From: Devosia geojensis
GTDB lineage: Bacteria > Pseudomonadota > Alphaproteobacteria > Rhizobiales > Devosiaceae
Direction: 5' to 3'
DNA length: 64,000 bases
NCBI RefSeq assembly: GCF_000969415.1
Contig: NZ_JZEX01000061.1
Location: 140,107 to 204,106, forward strand
The position numbers were made by a program, and so were the translations under genes. Below are positions 7,688-17,818 of the stretch, in pieces; positions within the stretch are counted from its first letter, which is position 1; every line of letters starts with the position of its first letter. The notes beneath the pieces are model-generated. The model did no database searches, was not told the DNA's origin, and worked only from the letters and a program-made list of their open reading frames with translations.

Positions 7688-9666
7688 GCACCGAACCGAA
7701 CATCGATCCACTGGCGCGCCTCGGCGGCATCGAAGCTCCGGCCGCGGACGCGGCGGCACGCACCCGCGCCATCGCCGCTGCGACGGCTGCCTTCGAGAAA
7801 GAATCTTCGCCGGGCGCCCAAGGAAAGCGCTGGGGCGAGCGTCTCAAGTCCATCTTTCCAACCTTTCAGGGAAACTGGATCATGGACACGCGCATTCCCA
7901 TCGCCACGGCCGCCGTCGCGCTCCTCCTCCTGCCACTCGGCTACCAGCTCTATTCGACCACCTCGATGACGCCGCCCGTCGTGCAGCAGCCGGCGGTCGC
8001 GCCGGCCCCGGCTCCGGAGCCGGCCGAAATGGGCGAGGAGGCGGATACCGCCGCCGAAGTGCCGGTTGCGGCACCCGAGCCCGTCATGGCCGAACGGGCC
8101 AAGACCGTCGTGGTCCCGCAGTCCGGCGCCGCCTCGCCCACAATGGACATGGAAGCGATGCCCGCCCCCGCGCCGATGGCGCCGAGCCTGATGGCGACGG
8201 GGATGGCCGCGCCTGCCGATGCGATGATGGCGATGCCGGAAGCCTCCGGCGACGCGTTCGCCGCCTTCGACGAGCAGCCGGTCAAGTCCGTCGCCGAAGA
8301 GCCGGTCTCGACCTTCTCTATCGATGTCGATACCGCGAGCTACTCCTATGTGCGCCGCATGCTCGAGGACGGGCAGGTGCCGTCCCCCGACGCCGTGCGC
8401 ATCGAGGAGATGATCAACTATTTCCCCTACGACTACGCCGCGCCGGAGGACGCCGAGACGCCGTTCGCCTCGACCGTCGCGCTCTATCCGACGCCGTGGA
8501 ACCCCACGACGCGCCTCCTCCACATCGGCATCAAGGGCTACGAACCCCCGGTCGCGGTGGACAGGCCCAGCAACCTCGTCTTTCTCATCGATACTTCGGG
8601 ATCGATGGACGAGCCCGACAAGCTGCCGCTCCTGAAGCGCGCCTTCCGCCTGCTCGTCGAGCAGCTGTCGGACAACGACACGATCTCGATCGTCACCTAT
8701 GCCGGCTCGGCCGGCGTGGCGCTGGAACCGACCTCGGCCGGCGACAAGGCCAAGATCCTCGCCGCGCTCGACAACCTCTGGGCTGGCGGTTCAACGGCCG
8801 GAGTCGAGGGCATCGAGCTTGCCTACCAGCTGGCCGAAAAGGCGAAGGTCGAGGGCGGCGTCAACCGGGTGATCCTCGCCACCGACGGCGATTTCAATGT
8901 CGGCATCTCCGACCCGCAGGAGCTCGAAGACTTCATCGCGCAAAAGCGCGGCAGCGGAGTCTTCCTCTCCGTCCTCGGTTTCGGTGCCGGTAATCTCGGC
9001 GACGACACCATGCAGAGCCTTGCCCAGAGCGGCAACGGCAACGCCAGCTACATCTCGAGCTTCCGCGAGGCGCAGAAGGTGCTCGTCGAGGAGATGGGCG
9101 GCACGCTCGAAACCATCGCCAAGGACGTCAAGATCCAGGTCGAGTTCAACCCCGCCATGGTCTCGGAGTACCGGCTCGTCGGCTATGAGACGCGCACGCT
9201 CAACCGCGAGGATTTCAACAACGACAAGGTCGATGCCGGGGAAATCGGCGCGGGCCATACCGTCACCGCGATCTACGAAGTGACGCCGGCGGGCTCCGAT
9301 GGCGCGCTGATCGACTCGCTGCGCTACGGCTCGGATGAGCCGGCCGCCGGCGGCAACTCGGACGAATACGCGTTCCTGCGGATGCGCTACAAGCTGCCCG
9401 ACAGCGACGTCAGCCAGCTTATCGAAACGCCGGTGACGGCCGAGGTCGCCTATGACGACATCACCTCGGCGCCCGCCGACATGCGCTTCGCCGCCGCCGT
9501 CGCCGCCTTCGGGCAGAAGCTCAAGGGCTCCGTCTATGCCGGCGATATGGATTGGCAGACGATCCGCGCGCTCGCCCAGGGTGCCCGTGGGAAAGACGAA
9601 GCCGGCTACCGCGCCGAGTTCGTCCAGCTCGTCGACCTTGCGGCCTCGCTGAGGCCGGACCGGTAG
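7684..9666 (+). CDS. Membrane-anchored von Willebrand factor A protein (YfbK-like)
   Basis: A 660-residue protein. A short cytoplasmic N-terminus (residues 1-66) is followed by one membrane helix (about 71-90), then an Ala/Pro-rich linker of some 120 residues and a large extracytoplasmic part. That part has a YfbK-type N-terminal region ('EEPVSTFSIDVDTASYSYVR'), a vWA domain with an intact MIDAS motif (DTSGS at residue 303, later 'TDGDFNVG') and a C-terminal DUF3520-like region ('AFLRMRYKLPDSD'). Related proteins are often found beside ECF sigma genes. Its N-terminus resembles in layout the cytoplasmic part of anti-sigma factors, so a role in sensing and holding the sigma factor is likely but inferred. 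It overlaps the sigma gene by 4 bp. Confidence 0.85.
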   Translation: MSTEPNIDPLARLGGIEAPAADAAARTRAIAAATAAFEKESSPGAQGKRWGERLKSIFPTFQGNWIMDTRIPIATAAVALLLLPLGYQLYSTTSMTPPVVQQPAVAPAPAPEPAEMGEEADTAAEVPVAAPEPVMAERAKTVVVPQSGAASPTMDMEAMPAPAPMAPSLMATGMAAPADAMMAMPEASGDAFAAFDEQPVKSVAEEPVSTFSIDVDTASYSYVRRMLEDGQVPSPDAVRIEEMINYFPYDYAAPEDAETPFASTVALYPTPWNPTTRLLHIGIKGYEPPVAVDRPSNLVFLIDTSGSMDEPDKLPLLKRAFRLLVEQLSDNDTISIVTYAGSAGVALEPTSAGDKAKILAALDNLWAGGSTAGVEGIELAYQLAEKAKVEGGVNRVILATDGDFNVGISDPQELEDFIAQKRGSGVFLSVLGFGAGNLGDDTMQSLAQSGNGNASYISSFREAQKVLVEEMGGTLETIAKDVKIQVEFNPAMVSEYRLVGYETRTLNREDFNNDKVDAGEIGAGHTVTAIYEVTPAGSDGALIDSLRYGSDEPAAGGNSDEYAFLRMRYKLPDSDVSQLIETPVTAEVAYDDITSAPADMRFAAAVAAFGQKLKGSVYAGDMDWQTIRALAQGARGKDEAGYRAEFVQLVDLAASLRPDR

Positions 9667-9676
9667 AGTATGGCAC

Positions 9677-9845
9677 CCTTTCCCTTCTCCCCTTGTGGGA
9701 GAAGGTGCCCCGAAGGGGCGGATGAGGGGTCCGCGATAGCGCCACAAGCGCGGGAGCACGAGACAGCATCGCAGACCCCTTACGCAGATTTTCCGCTGAA
9801 CGCGGAAAATCTGTCCCTCTCCCACAGGGGGAGAGGGATGGGGCG
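9677..9845. repeat. Long intergenic palindromic element with nested hairpin (family copy 2)
   Basis: Between convergent genes. The outer arms are 'CCCTTCTCCCCTTGTGGGAG' near 9680 and 'CTCTCCCACAGGGGGAGAGG' near 9820, which are complementary in large part. Inside lies a perfect 12-bp hairpin, CAGATTTTCCGC at 9785-9796 and its complement at 9802-9813 with loop TGAAC. It probably also acts as a bidirectional terminator. Confidence 0.7.
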
Positions 9846-9850
9846 CCAAA

Positions 9851-10801
9851 CTACGCCAGCGGCTTCAGCCCCGCCTCGATCGAAGCCCTATGCGGCTCGA
9901 GGAACGGCGGCAGCGACAGGCTTTCGCCGAGCGTCTCCAGCGGTTCGTCGGCGGTAAAGCCGGGGACGTCGGTGGCGATCTCGAAGAGGATGCCGTTGGG
10001 CTCGCGGAAGTAGAGCGAGGTGAAGTAGTAGCGCTCCACCTCACCGCTCGAACGCAGGCCTGCTTCGGAGACCCGCGCGATCCACTGGCGCAGCGTCTCC
10101 TGGTCGGGCGTGCGGAACGCCACGTGGTGGACGCCGCCGGCGCCGGGCCGCACGAAGTCGAGATCGGGCTGCACGGCAACGTGCAGCTCGGCCGAAGGTC
10201 CGCCCGGTCCCATCTCGAAAACGTGGACATCGCCGGTTTTGGTGCGGTCGGGATAGGTCCTCGCCTCGCGCATGTTCATTACCTGCGTCAAGACCCGCGC
10301 GGTCGGCTCGAGCCGCGGCACGCTCATGGTGATGGGGCCGAGGCCGATGATCTGCTTGTCGGCCGGCACCGGGCTCTTCTCCCAGGCCTTGGCGGTATTG
10401 GCCGGATCGACGACCAGCCGGAAGCGCTGGCCCTCGAAATCCTCGAACTCGAGCGAGACATGCCCGAACCGCTCCTTGATGGCGCTGACGCCAACGCCGG
10501 AATTCTGCAGGTGGTCCTTCCACCATTCGAGCGTTTCCTCACTGTCGACGCGCAGGCCCGTGCGCACGATCGAGTGCGTGCCGCGTTTTTCGGGCGCGGC
10601 AGGAAAATCGAAGAAGGTCAGGTCCGCGCCGGGCGAGGCGACGCCGTCGCCGTAGAAGAGGTGATACGCCGTGGTGTCGTCCTGGTTAACCGTCTTCTTG
10701 ATGAGCCGCATGCCGAGGGTCTGCGTATAGAATTTCAGGTTGCGCGGGGCCTGAGCCGTCACCGCCGTCAGGTGGTGGATGCCGCCGAGTTCGAGGGTCA
10801 T
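9851..10801 (-). CDS. Ring-cleaving-dioxygenase-like VOC/glyoxalase family protein
   Basis: A 316-residue protein with tandem VOC (beta-alpha-beta-beta-beta) modules, like MhqO/LinE-type hydroquinone-cleaving dioxygenases and DUF-style 'ring-cleaving dioxygenase' relatives. The N-terminus '[20 protein letters not shown]' gives the first metal-ligand His. '[11 protein letters not shown]' in the second half gives the next His, and '[16 protein letters not shown]' supplies the Glu. These three would bind Fe(II). Substrate specificity cannot be read from the sequence; protection from quinones is the usual role. I start at ATG 10801 ('[10 protein letters not shown]') rather than the longer frame from 10855, whose extra 18 residues are unlike the family. 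It is divergent from udgX. Confidence 0.87.
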   Translation of the reverse strand: MTLELGGIHHLTAVTAQAPRNLKFYTQTLGMRLIKKTVNQDDTTAYHLFYGDGVASPGADLTFFDFPAAPEKRGTHSIVRTGLRVDSEETLEWWKDHLQNSGVGVSAIKERFGHVSLEFEDFEGQRFRLVVDPANTAKAWEKSPVPADKQIIGLGPITMSVPRLEPTARVLTQVMNMREARTYPDRTKTGDVHVFEMGPGGPSAELHVAVQPDLDFVRPGAGGVHHVAFRTPDQETLRQWIARVSEAGLRSSGEVERYYFTSLYFREPNGILFEIATDVPGFTADEPLETLGESLSLPPFLEPHRASIEAGLKPLA

Positions 10802-10974
10802 GTCGTGTCTCCTGAAAGGCGCGTGTTCATGCGCCGTTTGCCTTGCCCAACACATAGGACGGTTCGCCTTGCCACGTCAGGCGGACAACGCCGACAGGCC
10901 GTTGCCGATTCTCGAACGATATGCATCGCAACTGGCGCGGTGGTTGCCCGTTTCTCAAAGGAATGGAGCATGCC

Positions 10975-11628
<654 letters not shown>

Positions 11629-11645
11629 GAAGGCCTCGGGCATGC

Positions 11646-11674
11646 TTGACACGAGGGACACGCAAACCTAATAA
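11646..11674 (+). promoter_or_regulatory. Sigma-70-type promoter of the tRNA-Met gene
   Basis: TTGACA (11646-11651) and TAATAA (11669-11674) with exact 17-bp spacing, 48 bp before the tRNA. This is near consensus, as expected for a stable-RNA promoter. Confidence 0.7.
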
Positions 11675-11722
11675 GTCGCGGCGCTCACAAGCGCCGCCGC
11701 GCACCGCCGCGGTCCCCTTCGG

Positions 11723-11799
11723 GGCGGAGTAGCTCAGTTGGTTAGAGCAGTGGAATCATAATCCATGTGTCGGGGGTTCAAATCCCTCCTCCGCTACCA
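11723..11799 (+). tRNA. tRNA-Met (CAT anticodon)
   Basis: A 77-nt cloverleaf with encoded CCA. The acceptor stem is GGCGGAG with CTCCGCT (a G-U at the first pair). The D-arm stem is GCTC with GAGC. The anticodon arm is GTGGA-ATCATAA-TCCAT, with CAT at the centre, and the T-arm carries GGTTCAAAT. The body closely resembles alphaproteobacterial elongator tRNA-Met. CAT could also be read as lysidine-modified tRNA-Ile2, but the arms fit Met better. Many islands use tRNA 3' ends as attachment sites, and accessory DNA begins directly after this gene. Confidence 0.95.
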
Positions 11800-12244
11800 A
11801 TTTGTATCACCGGTTTGGGGCTGGGCAGCCACTGCCGCATCGCGCTGCGGGGTTCGGACTACCGCGTGGCGGTCTCGCCGATGTTGAAGGTGGCGCAACT
11901 GGTGCAAGAATCCGAAACCAGCCAGACATTAGTTCTCGTGCGTCCGTGCTCATGGGGGCATGCAGCGGCTCAACATGAAGATGGATGCCGAAGGACTGGT
12001 CGAGCGCCGCACCGTGGAAACCCTTGTCGACCTCTGTCATCGAAGCCCGACTGCGTGGGCGTCCGCTATTCGTTGATCCTGCAGGCTTTGGGCGGCATCG
12101 ATGGCTTTCGTCAACACCAACGTCCTGCTCGAAAATGCATCAGAAGGGGGGCGACGTCTCCATCCCCAGGCAGTGCCGTTTTCATTTCCTTCGGCACGAC
12201 TGTCCGGCTCGTGGGGTCAACTTGCGCGAATGCTGGTGCCCAAG
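11800..12244. other. Gene-free junction downstream of tRNA-Met
   Basis: No complete gene seen on either strand. The stretch holds short open frames without family features, apart from a possible PIN-domain start at 12101. It separates the conserved tRNA side from the sugar-transport region and looks like decayed DNA. Confidence 0.5.
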
Positions 12245-12274
12245 TCACCGTATCGCATCTTGGTTCGAGCGTAA
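12101..12274 (+). pseudogene. Possible remnant of a PIN-domain (VapC-like) toxin gene
   Basis: The 57-codon frame opens with 'MAFVNTNVLLE', which resembles the 'FVDTNVLL' start of VapC/PIN nucleases, but with Asn in place of the first catalytic Asp. The rest shows no PIN features and the frame ends after 57 codons, overlapping the end of the ABC ATPase gene. Only the N-terminal similarity supports the call, so it may be chance. Confidence 0.22.
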
Positions 12275-13378
12275 CCAAGAGGTGCGAACTAGGATGCGTT
12301 GACGCTTCTCTAAGCTCAGCCGCGCCCCGGTCAAATTGTCGAATAGGTGTACCGCGTTGGAATCGATGGTCACGGATACGGTTTGTCCGGGCTTGAGGTC
12401 GACGCGCTGGCGGAAATAGACCGTCAGTTGTTCATCGCCGCATCGGCCATGCACGAGCGTGTCGGCGCCCGTTGGCTCCACGACATCCACGATCAACTCG
12501 ATACCGTCATCCTCCAGACTGATCTGCTCGGGGCGAATGCCGTATGAAATGGCCTGACCGGGCTTAACGTTGGCATTCTGGGGCAAGGGCCATATCGACC
12601 CGATCCCGCTTCGAAATTCGTTAGTTCCGTTCCGATTTTCGACGGTTCCGGACAGGATGTTCATCGCCGGAGAGCCGATGAACCCGGCGACAAAGATATT
12701 AGCAGGCTTGTCGTAGAGCTCCAGTGGCGTGCCGAACTGCTCCACAACGCCGTCATGCATGATGACGATGCGGTCGCCCATGGTCATGGCCTCGACCTGA
12801 TCATGGGTCACATAGATCGTCGTGGTCTTGAGGCGCTGGTGCAGCGCCTTGATCTCGGAGCGCATCTGCACGCGCAGCTTGGCGTCGAGATTGGACAGCG
12901 GCTCGTCGAAGAGGGAGACGGCCGGATCGCGCACGATGGCGCGGCCCATGGCGACGCGCTGGCGCTGCCCGCCGGAAAGCTGGCGCGGATAGCGGTCCAG
13001 CAGCGCATTGAGACCCAGGATTTCGGAGGCATGGGCGACGCGGCGGTCGATCTCGTCCTGCGGCACCTTCTTGAGGCGCAGCGAGAAGGCCATGTTCTTT
13101 TCCACGGTCATATGCGGATAGAGCGCATAGTTCTGGAACACCATGGCGATGTCGCGTTCCTTGGCCGGCAGGTCGTTGACTACCCTGCCGCCGATCTTGA
13201 TGTCGCCGTCGCTGATTTCTTCCAGTCCGGCGATCATGCGCAGCAGCGTCGACTTTCCGCAGCCTGAAGGCCCGACGAGAATGACGAATTCACCGTCCGT
13301 GATCTCGGCCGAAACCTGCTTGAGGGCATGAAAGTTGCCGTAAAATTTGTCCGCGTTGGCGATGGTAACGCCGGCCAT
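12245..13378 (-). CDS. Sugar ABC transporter ATP-binding protein (UgpC/MsmK family), importer A
   Basis: A 377-residue CUT1-type ATPase. Walker A is GPSGCGKST (residues 36-44), the Q-loop '[10 protein letters not shown]', the signature LSGGQ (134-138) and Walker B 'LFDEP' (to 160), and the switch His is in 'VTHDQ'. The C-terminal OB-fold regulatory domain is present ('[15 protein letters not shown]'). I start at ATG 13378 because AGGGAGGA stands 5 nt upstream; the longer frame to 13429 lacks this. It energises the two permeases at 16949-18750. The last 20 or so residues after 'NLTGARLS' are unusual for the family and run into the junk region, so the 3' end may have been altered. Confidence 0.93.
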   Translation of the reverse strand: MAGVTIANADKFYGNFHALKQVSAEITDGEFVILVGPSGCGKSTLLRMIAGLEEISDGDIKIGGRVVNDLPAKERDIAMVFQNYALYPHMTVEKNMAFSLRLKKVPQDEIDRRVAHASEILGLNALLDRYPRQLSGGQRQRVAMGRAIVRDPAVSLFDEPLSNLDAKLRVQMRSEIKALHQRLKTTTIYVTHDQVEAMTMGDRIVIMHDGVVEQFGTPLELYDKPANIFVAGFIGSPAMNILSGTVENRNGTNEFRSGIGSIWPLPQNANVKPGQAISYGIRPEQISLEDDGIELIVDVVEPTGADTLVHGRCGDEQLTVYFRQRVDLKPGQTVSVTIDSNAVHLFDNLTGARLSLEKRQRILVRTSWLRSNQDAIR

Positions 13379-13459
13379 GATGATCCTCCCTGTTCTCGAG
13401 CCGGACCGATCCGCGATCGGTCCGACCATGGTCGTGGAGCGCCGCGCGCTCCGGACGTG

Positions 13460-15520
13460 CTATCGCGCCAAGGGTACCCGGATGACCTCATAGAGGTCGA
13501 GGCGGGGCAGGGCGATCTCGATACCGGCGCCGCTATTGCGGATATCGGCGGGGGCACCGGAGACCAGCAGCTCGGCGGTGCCCGCCGCGCCGCTAATATG
13601 CAGCTTGCCACCATCCACCGGCACGTGCGGGCCGAAGGATTTGCGGCGGGCGCCGGTCTGGTTGATCAGGTGGATGACGAGACCGGACTGGTCACGGCCC
13701 ATGATCATCTCCACCTGTTCGGGCAGGTCGGCAGCGACCGGCGTGTCGACGACGCCCCTGATGGTGTCGAGGAAATAATCGCGTATCTCGGTGGTGCCGA
13801 ATTCGCGATAGGTGCGGCCCACCGACCACGGGATCTGGATGACACTGCCATAGCGGCTGGCGCTGGCGGCGGCCGGCTCGCCGCCGGTCACGTGGCCATA
13901 ACACTTTTCCGGCGGGCCGAACGGCGCCTGGGGCAACATCACCCCGATGCGCACGGCATTGGGCTTCCAAACGAAATGGGCATAGCTGCCATAGACCGGA
14001 ATGGTGGGCGCGGCATAGTGGAAGGCCTGCGCCTCCGGCTGCGCGGAGGTGGAGACATAGGTGGCCCAGAGCGCCTGGCCCTTGTCCGGCGTGCCCACGC
14101 GCATGATCGAGGGGGCAGTGGCCAATTCGACCCCGCCATGGCCGGTGACGCCGCTGGAGCCGGTGAGCACGACATTGCCGCCCGCTTCCACGAAACGATC
14201 CAGCGCCGCCGCCGCCCCCGCGACCAGGGCGCCGAGATCGGGCAGGACCACGAGGCGGTATTTGTCCAAGAGGCCCTCGGCATCCATCTTGGCGATGAGG
14301 TCGGCGCCGACCACGTCGAAGGGAATGTGCTTTTCCTTGAAGGCGCTGTAGAGCCCGCGGAATTCCTCGACGCTGTCTTCATAGCCCGGATCGGCGGCGC
14401 GCAGCCGGTCCGGCCGGGCCAGGGCGATGCCGCCGCCCGGCTGCAATTGGCCATACATGTCCTTGTGGTCGCGGAAGAAGCGCGAAATCTCGCCGGCCAG
14501 CGGCAGGTTGGCATAGGGAATGCGGCCGGGCGCGCCCATGATATAGGTAGACGGATTGCCGCCCCGGGCAATGGCCTGCAGCAGATATTGCGCGAAATGC
14601 TCGGGCTGTTCGCCGGCCATGCGATAGGGCATGTCCACGAAGGACACCGAATTGACCATCAGCGACACCTCGGGCAGGCCGGTCATGTGGGCGCTGACAT
14701 TTTCCGAGGTCGAATGGTGCCAGAGTTCGCGGCCGAAGGCGTTGTTGGCCTCGTAATAGATCACCGGCGCGCCACGGCTGAGCACCAGGGCCGCATCGGG
14801 GCGACGCGACAGGATGTGGTCGGAAATCTTGGTGGCCAGGGCGCGGATCACGCCATTGGAGAAGCGTAGCCATTCGGGATAATTGGCGTGGCCCGGCCCG
14901 TCGGGCAGCTCCTTGCCGCCGCTATATTCGGCGAAGGTGGCCTGGCATTTCTGGCAATGGCAGACGCCGTGATAGACGCGGCTGTAATCGGTTTCCGAAA
15001 AGCCGAACCAGTTGAAGAAGAAGCCGTCGACCGGATAGCGCTCCATGATCTCGTCGAGAATGTCGAGCGAGCGGTGCTGGTAGTAATCGGCTGAGGGGCA
15101 GGCGCTGTAGAGCGTATTGTAGATCTGCGGCTCGCCCTTGGGGGACACGAAGAGCCAGTCGGGATGCTCCTGGGCGATATGGGTCGACATCTTGGAGAAG
15201 TCGCAGCGGGCCAGCACGCGGATGCCGCGTTTATGGGCGGCCTTGACGGCATCGCCGATCAGGTCGCCGGACGGCCGGTCGGCCAGGAAGGGATTGCGCG
15301 TCTGGAAGGGCAGGTCGCTGGGATAGAAGGAGACGATGCCGCCGGTATTGATCAGCCAGGTATCGGCGCCATGCTCCTCGATGATGTCGAGCACACGCTC
15401 CACGTCCATGACCGCATCGACTTCCTGCAGATTGGTCTGGAACACGGAGAACGGGCTGCGCCACCACTCCTTGCCTTCGGTGGCCGCATGATTGTTCGAA
15501 GGCTTGGCGCCCATGGACAT
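13460..15520 (-). CDS. Cytoplasmic glycosidase-like protein (hypothetical GH 6-like plus beta-galactosidase trimerisation-like domain)
   Basis: A 686-residue protein without signal peptide. The N-terminal half looks like a TIM-barrel hydrolase: 'WLINTGGIVSFYPSDLPF' and 'AAHKRGIRVLARCDFSKM' mark early strands. 'YPVDGFFFNWFGFSETDY' and the Cys motif C187-x-C189-x2-C192 follow. The middle part ('RLVVLPDLGALV', 'VEAGGNVVLTGSSG') resembles the glutamine-amidotransferase-like trimerisation domain of GH42 enzymes. No characterised activity is recognised; alpha- or beta-glycosidase action on the imported oligosaccharide is inferred from its place between the binding-protein and ATPase genes. AGGAG lies 6 nt before ATG 15520. 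A paralogue sits at 44296-46476. Confidence 0.7.
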   Translation of the reverse strand: MSMGAKPSNNHAATEGKEWWRSPFSVFQTNLQEVDAVMDVERVLDIIEEHGADTWLINTGGIVSFYPSDLPFQTRNPFLADRPSGDLIGDAVKAAHKRGIRVLARCDFSKMSTHIAQEHPDWLFVSPKGEPQIYNTLYSACPSADYYQHRSLDILDEIMERYPVDGFFFNWFGFSETDYSRVYHGVCHCQKCQATFAEYSGGKELPDGPGHANYPEWLRFSNGVIRALATKISDHILSRRPDAALVLSRGAPVIYYEANNAFGRELWHHSTSENVSAHMTGLPEVSLMVNSVSFVDMPYRMAGEQPEHFAQYLLQAIARGGNPSTYIMGAPGRIPYANLPLAGEISRFFRDHKDMYGQLQPGGGIALARPDRLRAADPGYEDSVEEFRGLYSAFKEKHIPFDVVGADLIAKMDAEGLLDKYRLVVLPDLGALVAGAAAALDRFVEAGGNVVLTGSSGVTGHGGVELATAPSIMRVGTPDKGQALWATYVSTSAQPEAQAFHYAAPTIPVYGSYAHFVWKPNAVRIGVMLPQAPFGPPEKCYGHVTGGEPAAASASRYGSVIQIPWSVGRTYREFGTTEIRDYFLDTIRGVVDTPVAADLPEQVEMIMGRDQSGLVIHLINQTGARRKSFGPHVPVDGGKLHISGAAGTAELLVSGAPADIRNSGAGIEIALPRLDLYEVIRVPLAR

Positions 15521-15564
15521 GATACACTCCTGATTAAAGCTGCGGTCTTGCCGACGATGGGAAT

Positions 15565-15588
15565 GGGCCGGCCTGGCGAGGCCGACCC
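15565..15588 (-). other. Intercistronic hairpin after binding-protein gene (importer A)
   Basis: A 10-bp stem with one G-U pair in the minus-strand transcript and a 4-nt loop, between the binding-protein gene and the glycosidase-like gene. It could protect the upstream message or reduce downstream expression. Confidence 0.55.
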
Positions 15589-15595
15589 GAAATGG

Positions 15596-16891
15596 CTAGG
15601 CGCGGCGCAGCAGCGCGTTGCCCTGATTGACGAATTCCTCGGCCGCCTGCTGCACGCCATAGGCGCCGAAGCCGACATTCTCGTTGACGCGCCGCATGAG
15701 GTCGTTGACGGCACGCTCGCCCCGATGCACCGGCGGCGCGGGATTGGCCTGGGCCAGGGCGGCCTGGCTGTGGCGCAGCACCTTCTGGTCCACCTCGCTA
15801 ATATCCTCCAGCGCCAGCACCGCCTCCAGCGCCGGACGCGAGGCCGGCGGCCCACTGACCAGGCCCAGAATGCTCGCCGATTCCGGGTCGCTGACGAACC
15901 AGTCCATCAGATGGGCGGCCTCCTGCTTGAAATTGCTGCGGGCATTGAGGGTGAGCGAACTGGTCGGACGGGGGAAATAGCCCGGATTGTCGGAGCCGAC
16001 CGGGGCAGGCGGCGCCATCATGCCCAACGTGTCGGTGGTAAGCGCCTGATAGCCCCCAGCCAGGTCCTGCGAGGCCATGTTGGCGAAAATGGCGCGGCCG
16101 CGCACCAGCGGGCTGTTGGGCCATTCGGTGCCGGTGAACTGGGCCTGCAAATCCGGCGGCACGGTGGCGCCGGTTTCGCGCATCTTGTTCCAGTATTCGA
16201 GCCAGGCTGCCACTTCATCGACACTGACGCCGAGCTCGTTTTCGGTAAACAAGGTGCGCCCCTGAGCCACCAGGGTCATGCCCAGATCGCCCAGTCGCGC
16301 GCCGCCATCGTGACAGCCATACATGCTGCTGTCGGCCTTGTGCACCTCGGCGCAGTAAAGGGCGAAGTCGTCGTAGTTCCAGCTCTCGGGCGGCGCATCC
16401 AGGCCCAGCCGCTCGATGGCGGACTGGTTATAGCCCATGCCCTGGATCGACACGGCGATGGGCAGGCCATAGAGCGTGCCGTTGACGCGCCCCAGATCGA
16501 GCACCGCCGTTTCGAACAGGTCGCCCCGGATCGGGTCGGGGATAAGGTCGTCGAGAGGCTCCAGCGCCTCGCGGGTGGCGTATTGCTCGAGGTCGCCGCT
16601 GCTGAGCGTGATCACGTCGGGCGCATTGCCGCCGGCGACCATGGCCGCGATCTTGTCCGGCCAGGCATCGCTGGGAACGCCCTCATAGACCACGTTGATC
16701 TCCGGATGCAGCTCGGCATAGCGGGCAACCGAATTGCCGCGGATGGCGAGCTTTTCGGCATTGCCGAAAATGCCGAACCGGACAGGCCCCGTCTGGGCGC
16801 GGGCGCCCGTGGTCCCAAGGGCCAGCGCACCGAGAGCGGCCGTGCCGCCCAGAAGCACGCTGCGGCGTGAAAGGTTGAATCTTCTATTCAT
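15596..16891 (-). CDS. ABC transporter sugar-binding protein (Tat signal), importer A
   Basis: A 431-residue family-1 extracellular solute-binding protein that captures a sugar or oligosaccharide in the periplasm. The N-terminus has a twin-arginine signal, 'LSRRSVLLGG', with a hydrophobic stretch and an 'ARAQ' cleavage site near residue 33. 'VAGGNAPDVITLSSGDLEQY' and 'GTLYGLPIAVSIQGMGYNQS' are family hallmarks. I chose ATG 16891: GGAGGAG lies 5 nt upstream, and the in-frame GTG at 16897 is inside that context. It precedes the glycosidase-like gene and follows the permeases in one operon. Export in folded form through Tat is less usual for this family than Sec. Confidence 0.92.
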   Translation of the reverse strand: MNRRFNLSRRSVLLGGTAALGALALGTTGARAQTGPVRFGIFGNAEKLAIRGNSVARYAELHPEINVVYEGVPSDAWPDKIAAMVAGGNAPDVITLSSGDLEQYATREALEPLDDLIPDPIRGDLFETAVLDLGRVNGTLYGLPIAVSIQGMGYNQSAIERLGLDAPPESWNYDDFALYCAEVHKADSSMYGCHDGGARLGDLGMTLVAQGRTLFTENELGVSVDEVAAWLEYWNKMRETGATVPPDLQAQFTGTEWPNSPLVRGRAIFANMASQDLAGGYQALTTDTLGMMAPPAPVGSDNPGYFPRPTSSLTLNARSNFKQEAAHLMDWFVSDPESASILGLVSGPPASRPALEAVLALEDISEVDQKVLRHSQAALAQANPAPPVHRGERAVNDLMRRVNENVGFGAYGVQQAAEEFVNQGNALLRRA

Positions 16892-16948
16892 AGTCACTCC
16901 TCCTCTATGCCTGCCGTGCAGGCGGTTGGCGGGGAGAGGCTGTTATGC

Positions 16949-17818
16949 TCAGCCCTTCAGCCCCGAAGTTGCGATTCCTTCCACCAGCCTGCGCTGGAAG
17001 ATCAGGAAGACGACGAATGTTGGGATCAGACTCAGGGCCGACATGGCGAGTAATTGCCCATAGGCGCCGCCCGAGGAGTCGACCAGGGTGCGCAGCCCGA
17101 CCGGGACCGTCAGCGATTCCGGCGAGGTCAGGTAGATGAGCTGCGAGAAGAAGTCGTTATAGGTCCAGATGAAGGTGAAGATGATGGTGGTGATCAGTGC
17201 CGGTTGCAGCAGCGGGAAGATGATGCTGGTGAAAATCCGGAAGGTGCTGCACCCGTCGATGGTCGCCGCCTCGTCCAGCTCGCGCGGGATGCGGCGGATG
17301 AACTGCACCATCAGGAAGATGAAGAACGCATCTGTGGCCAGGAATTTCGGCACGATCAGCGGCAGATAGGTGTTCACCCAGCCGAGACGCGCGAACATGA
17401 CATATTGGGGGATGAGCAGCACGTGCGAGGGCAACATCAGCGTCAGCAGCATGATGGTGAACAGCGTGCGCTTGAACGGAAATTCGAGCCGGGCAAAGGC
17501 ATAGGCCGTAAGCGAGCAGGCCAGCACATTGCCGATCACCGCGCCCAGGCAGATCATGAAGGAATTGATGTAGTACTGGGTGAAGCTCGGATTGGTGGCG
17601 AACCAGCCGGTGAAGTAATTGCTCAGATCGATATCGTTGGGCAGAGCGGCCGGATTGCTGAAGATTTCCTGGTCCGACTTGATCGAACTCATCAACATCC
17701 AGAGCAGGGGATAGATCATGATCGCCGCGCCGCCGATCAGTACCGCATAGGTGACGATCCGGGGCAGCGAAATGGGGGCCTTTCGGCGCGGCAGCGGCGC
17801 ATAGGTGGCGATGCTCAT
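16949..17818 (-). CDS. Sugar ABC transporter permease (MalG-like), importer A
   Basis: A 289-residue inner-membrane permease with six predicted helices. The family EAA loop is 'ELDEAATIDGCSTFRIFTSI', followed by 'PLLQPALITTIIFTFIWTYN', which contacts the ATPase. The end '..IATSGLKG' is the standard C-terminus of MalG-type permeases. The start ATG 17818 overlaps the stop of the partner permease by 4 bp (ATGA), which decides the start against the longer frame to 18118. Substrate is not deducible from the sequence. Confidence 0.92.
   Translation of the reverse strand: MSIATYAPLPRRKAPISLPRIVTYAVLIGGAAIMIYPLLWMLMSSIKSDQEIFSNPAALPNDIDLSNYFTGWFATNPSFTQYYINSFMICLGAVIGNVLACSLTAYAFARLEFPFKRTLFTIMLLTLMLPSHVLLIPQYVMFARLGWVNTYLPLIVPKFLATDAFFIFLMVQFIRRIPRELDEAATIDGCSTFRIFTSIIFPLLQPALITTIIFTFIWTYNDFFSQLIYLTSPESLTVPVGLRTLVDSSGGAYGQLLAMSALSLIPTFVVFLIFQRRLVEGIATSGLKG

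Noticed and set aside
11767..12396. 209-codon plus frame starting inside the tRNA
   Set aside because: Begins within the tRNA and runs antisense into the ABC ATPase gene; no recognisable protein features.
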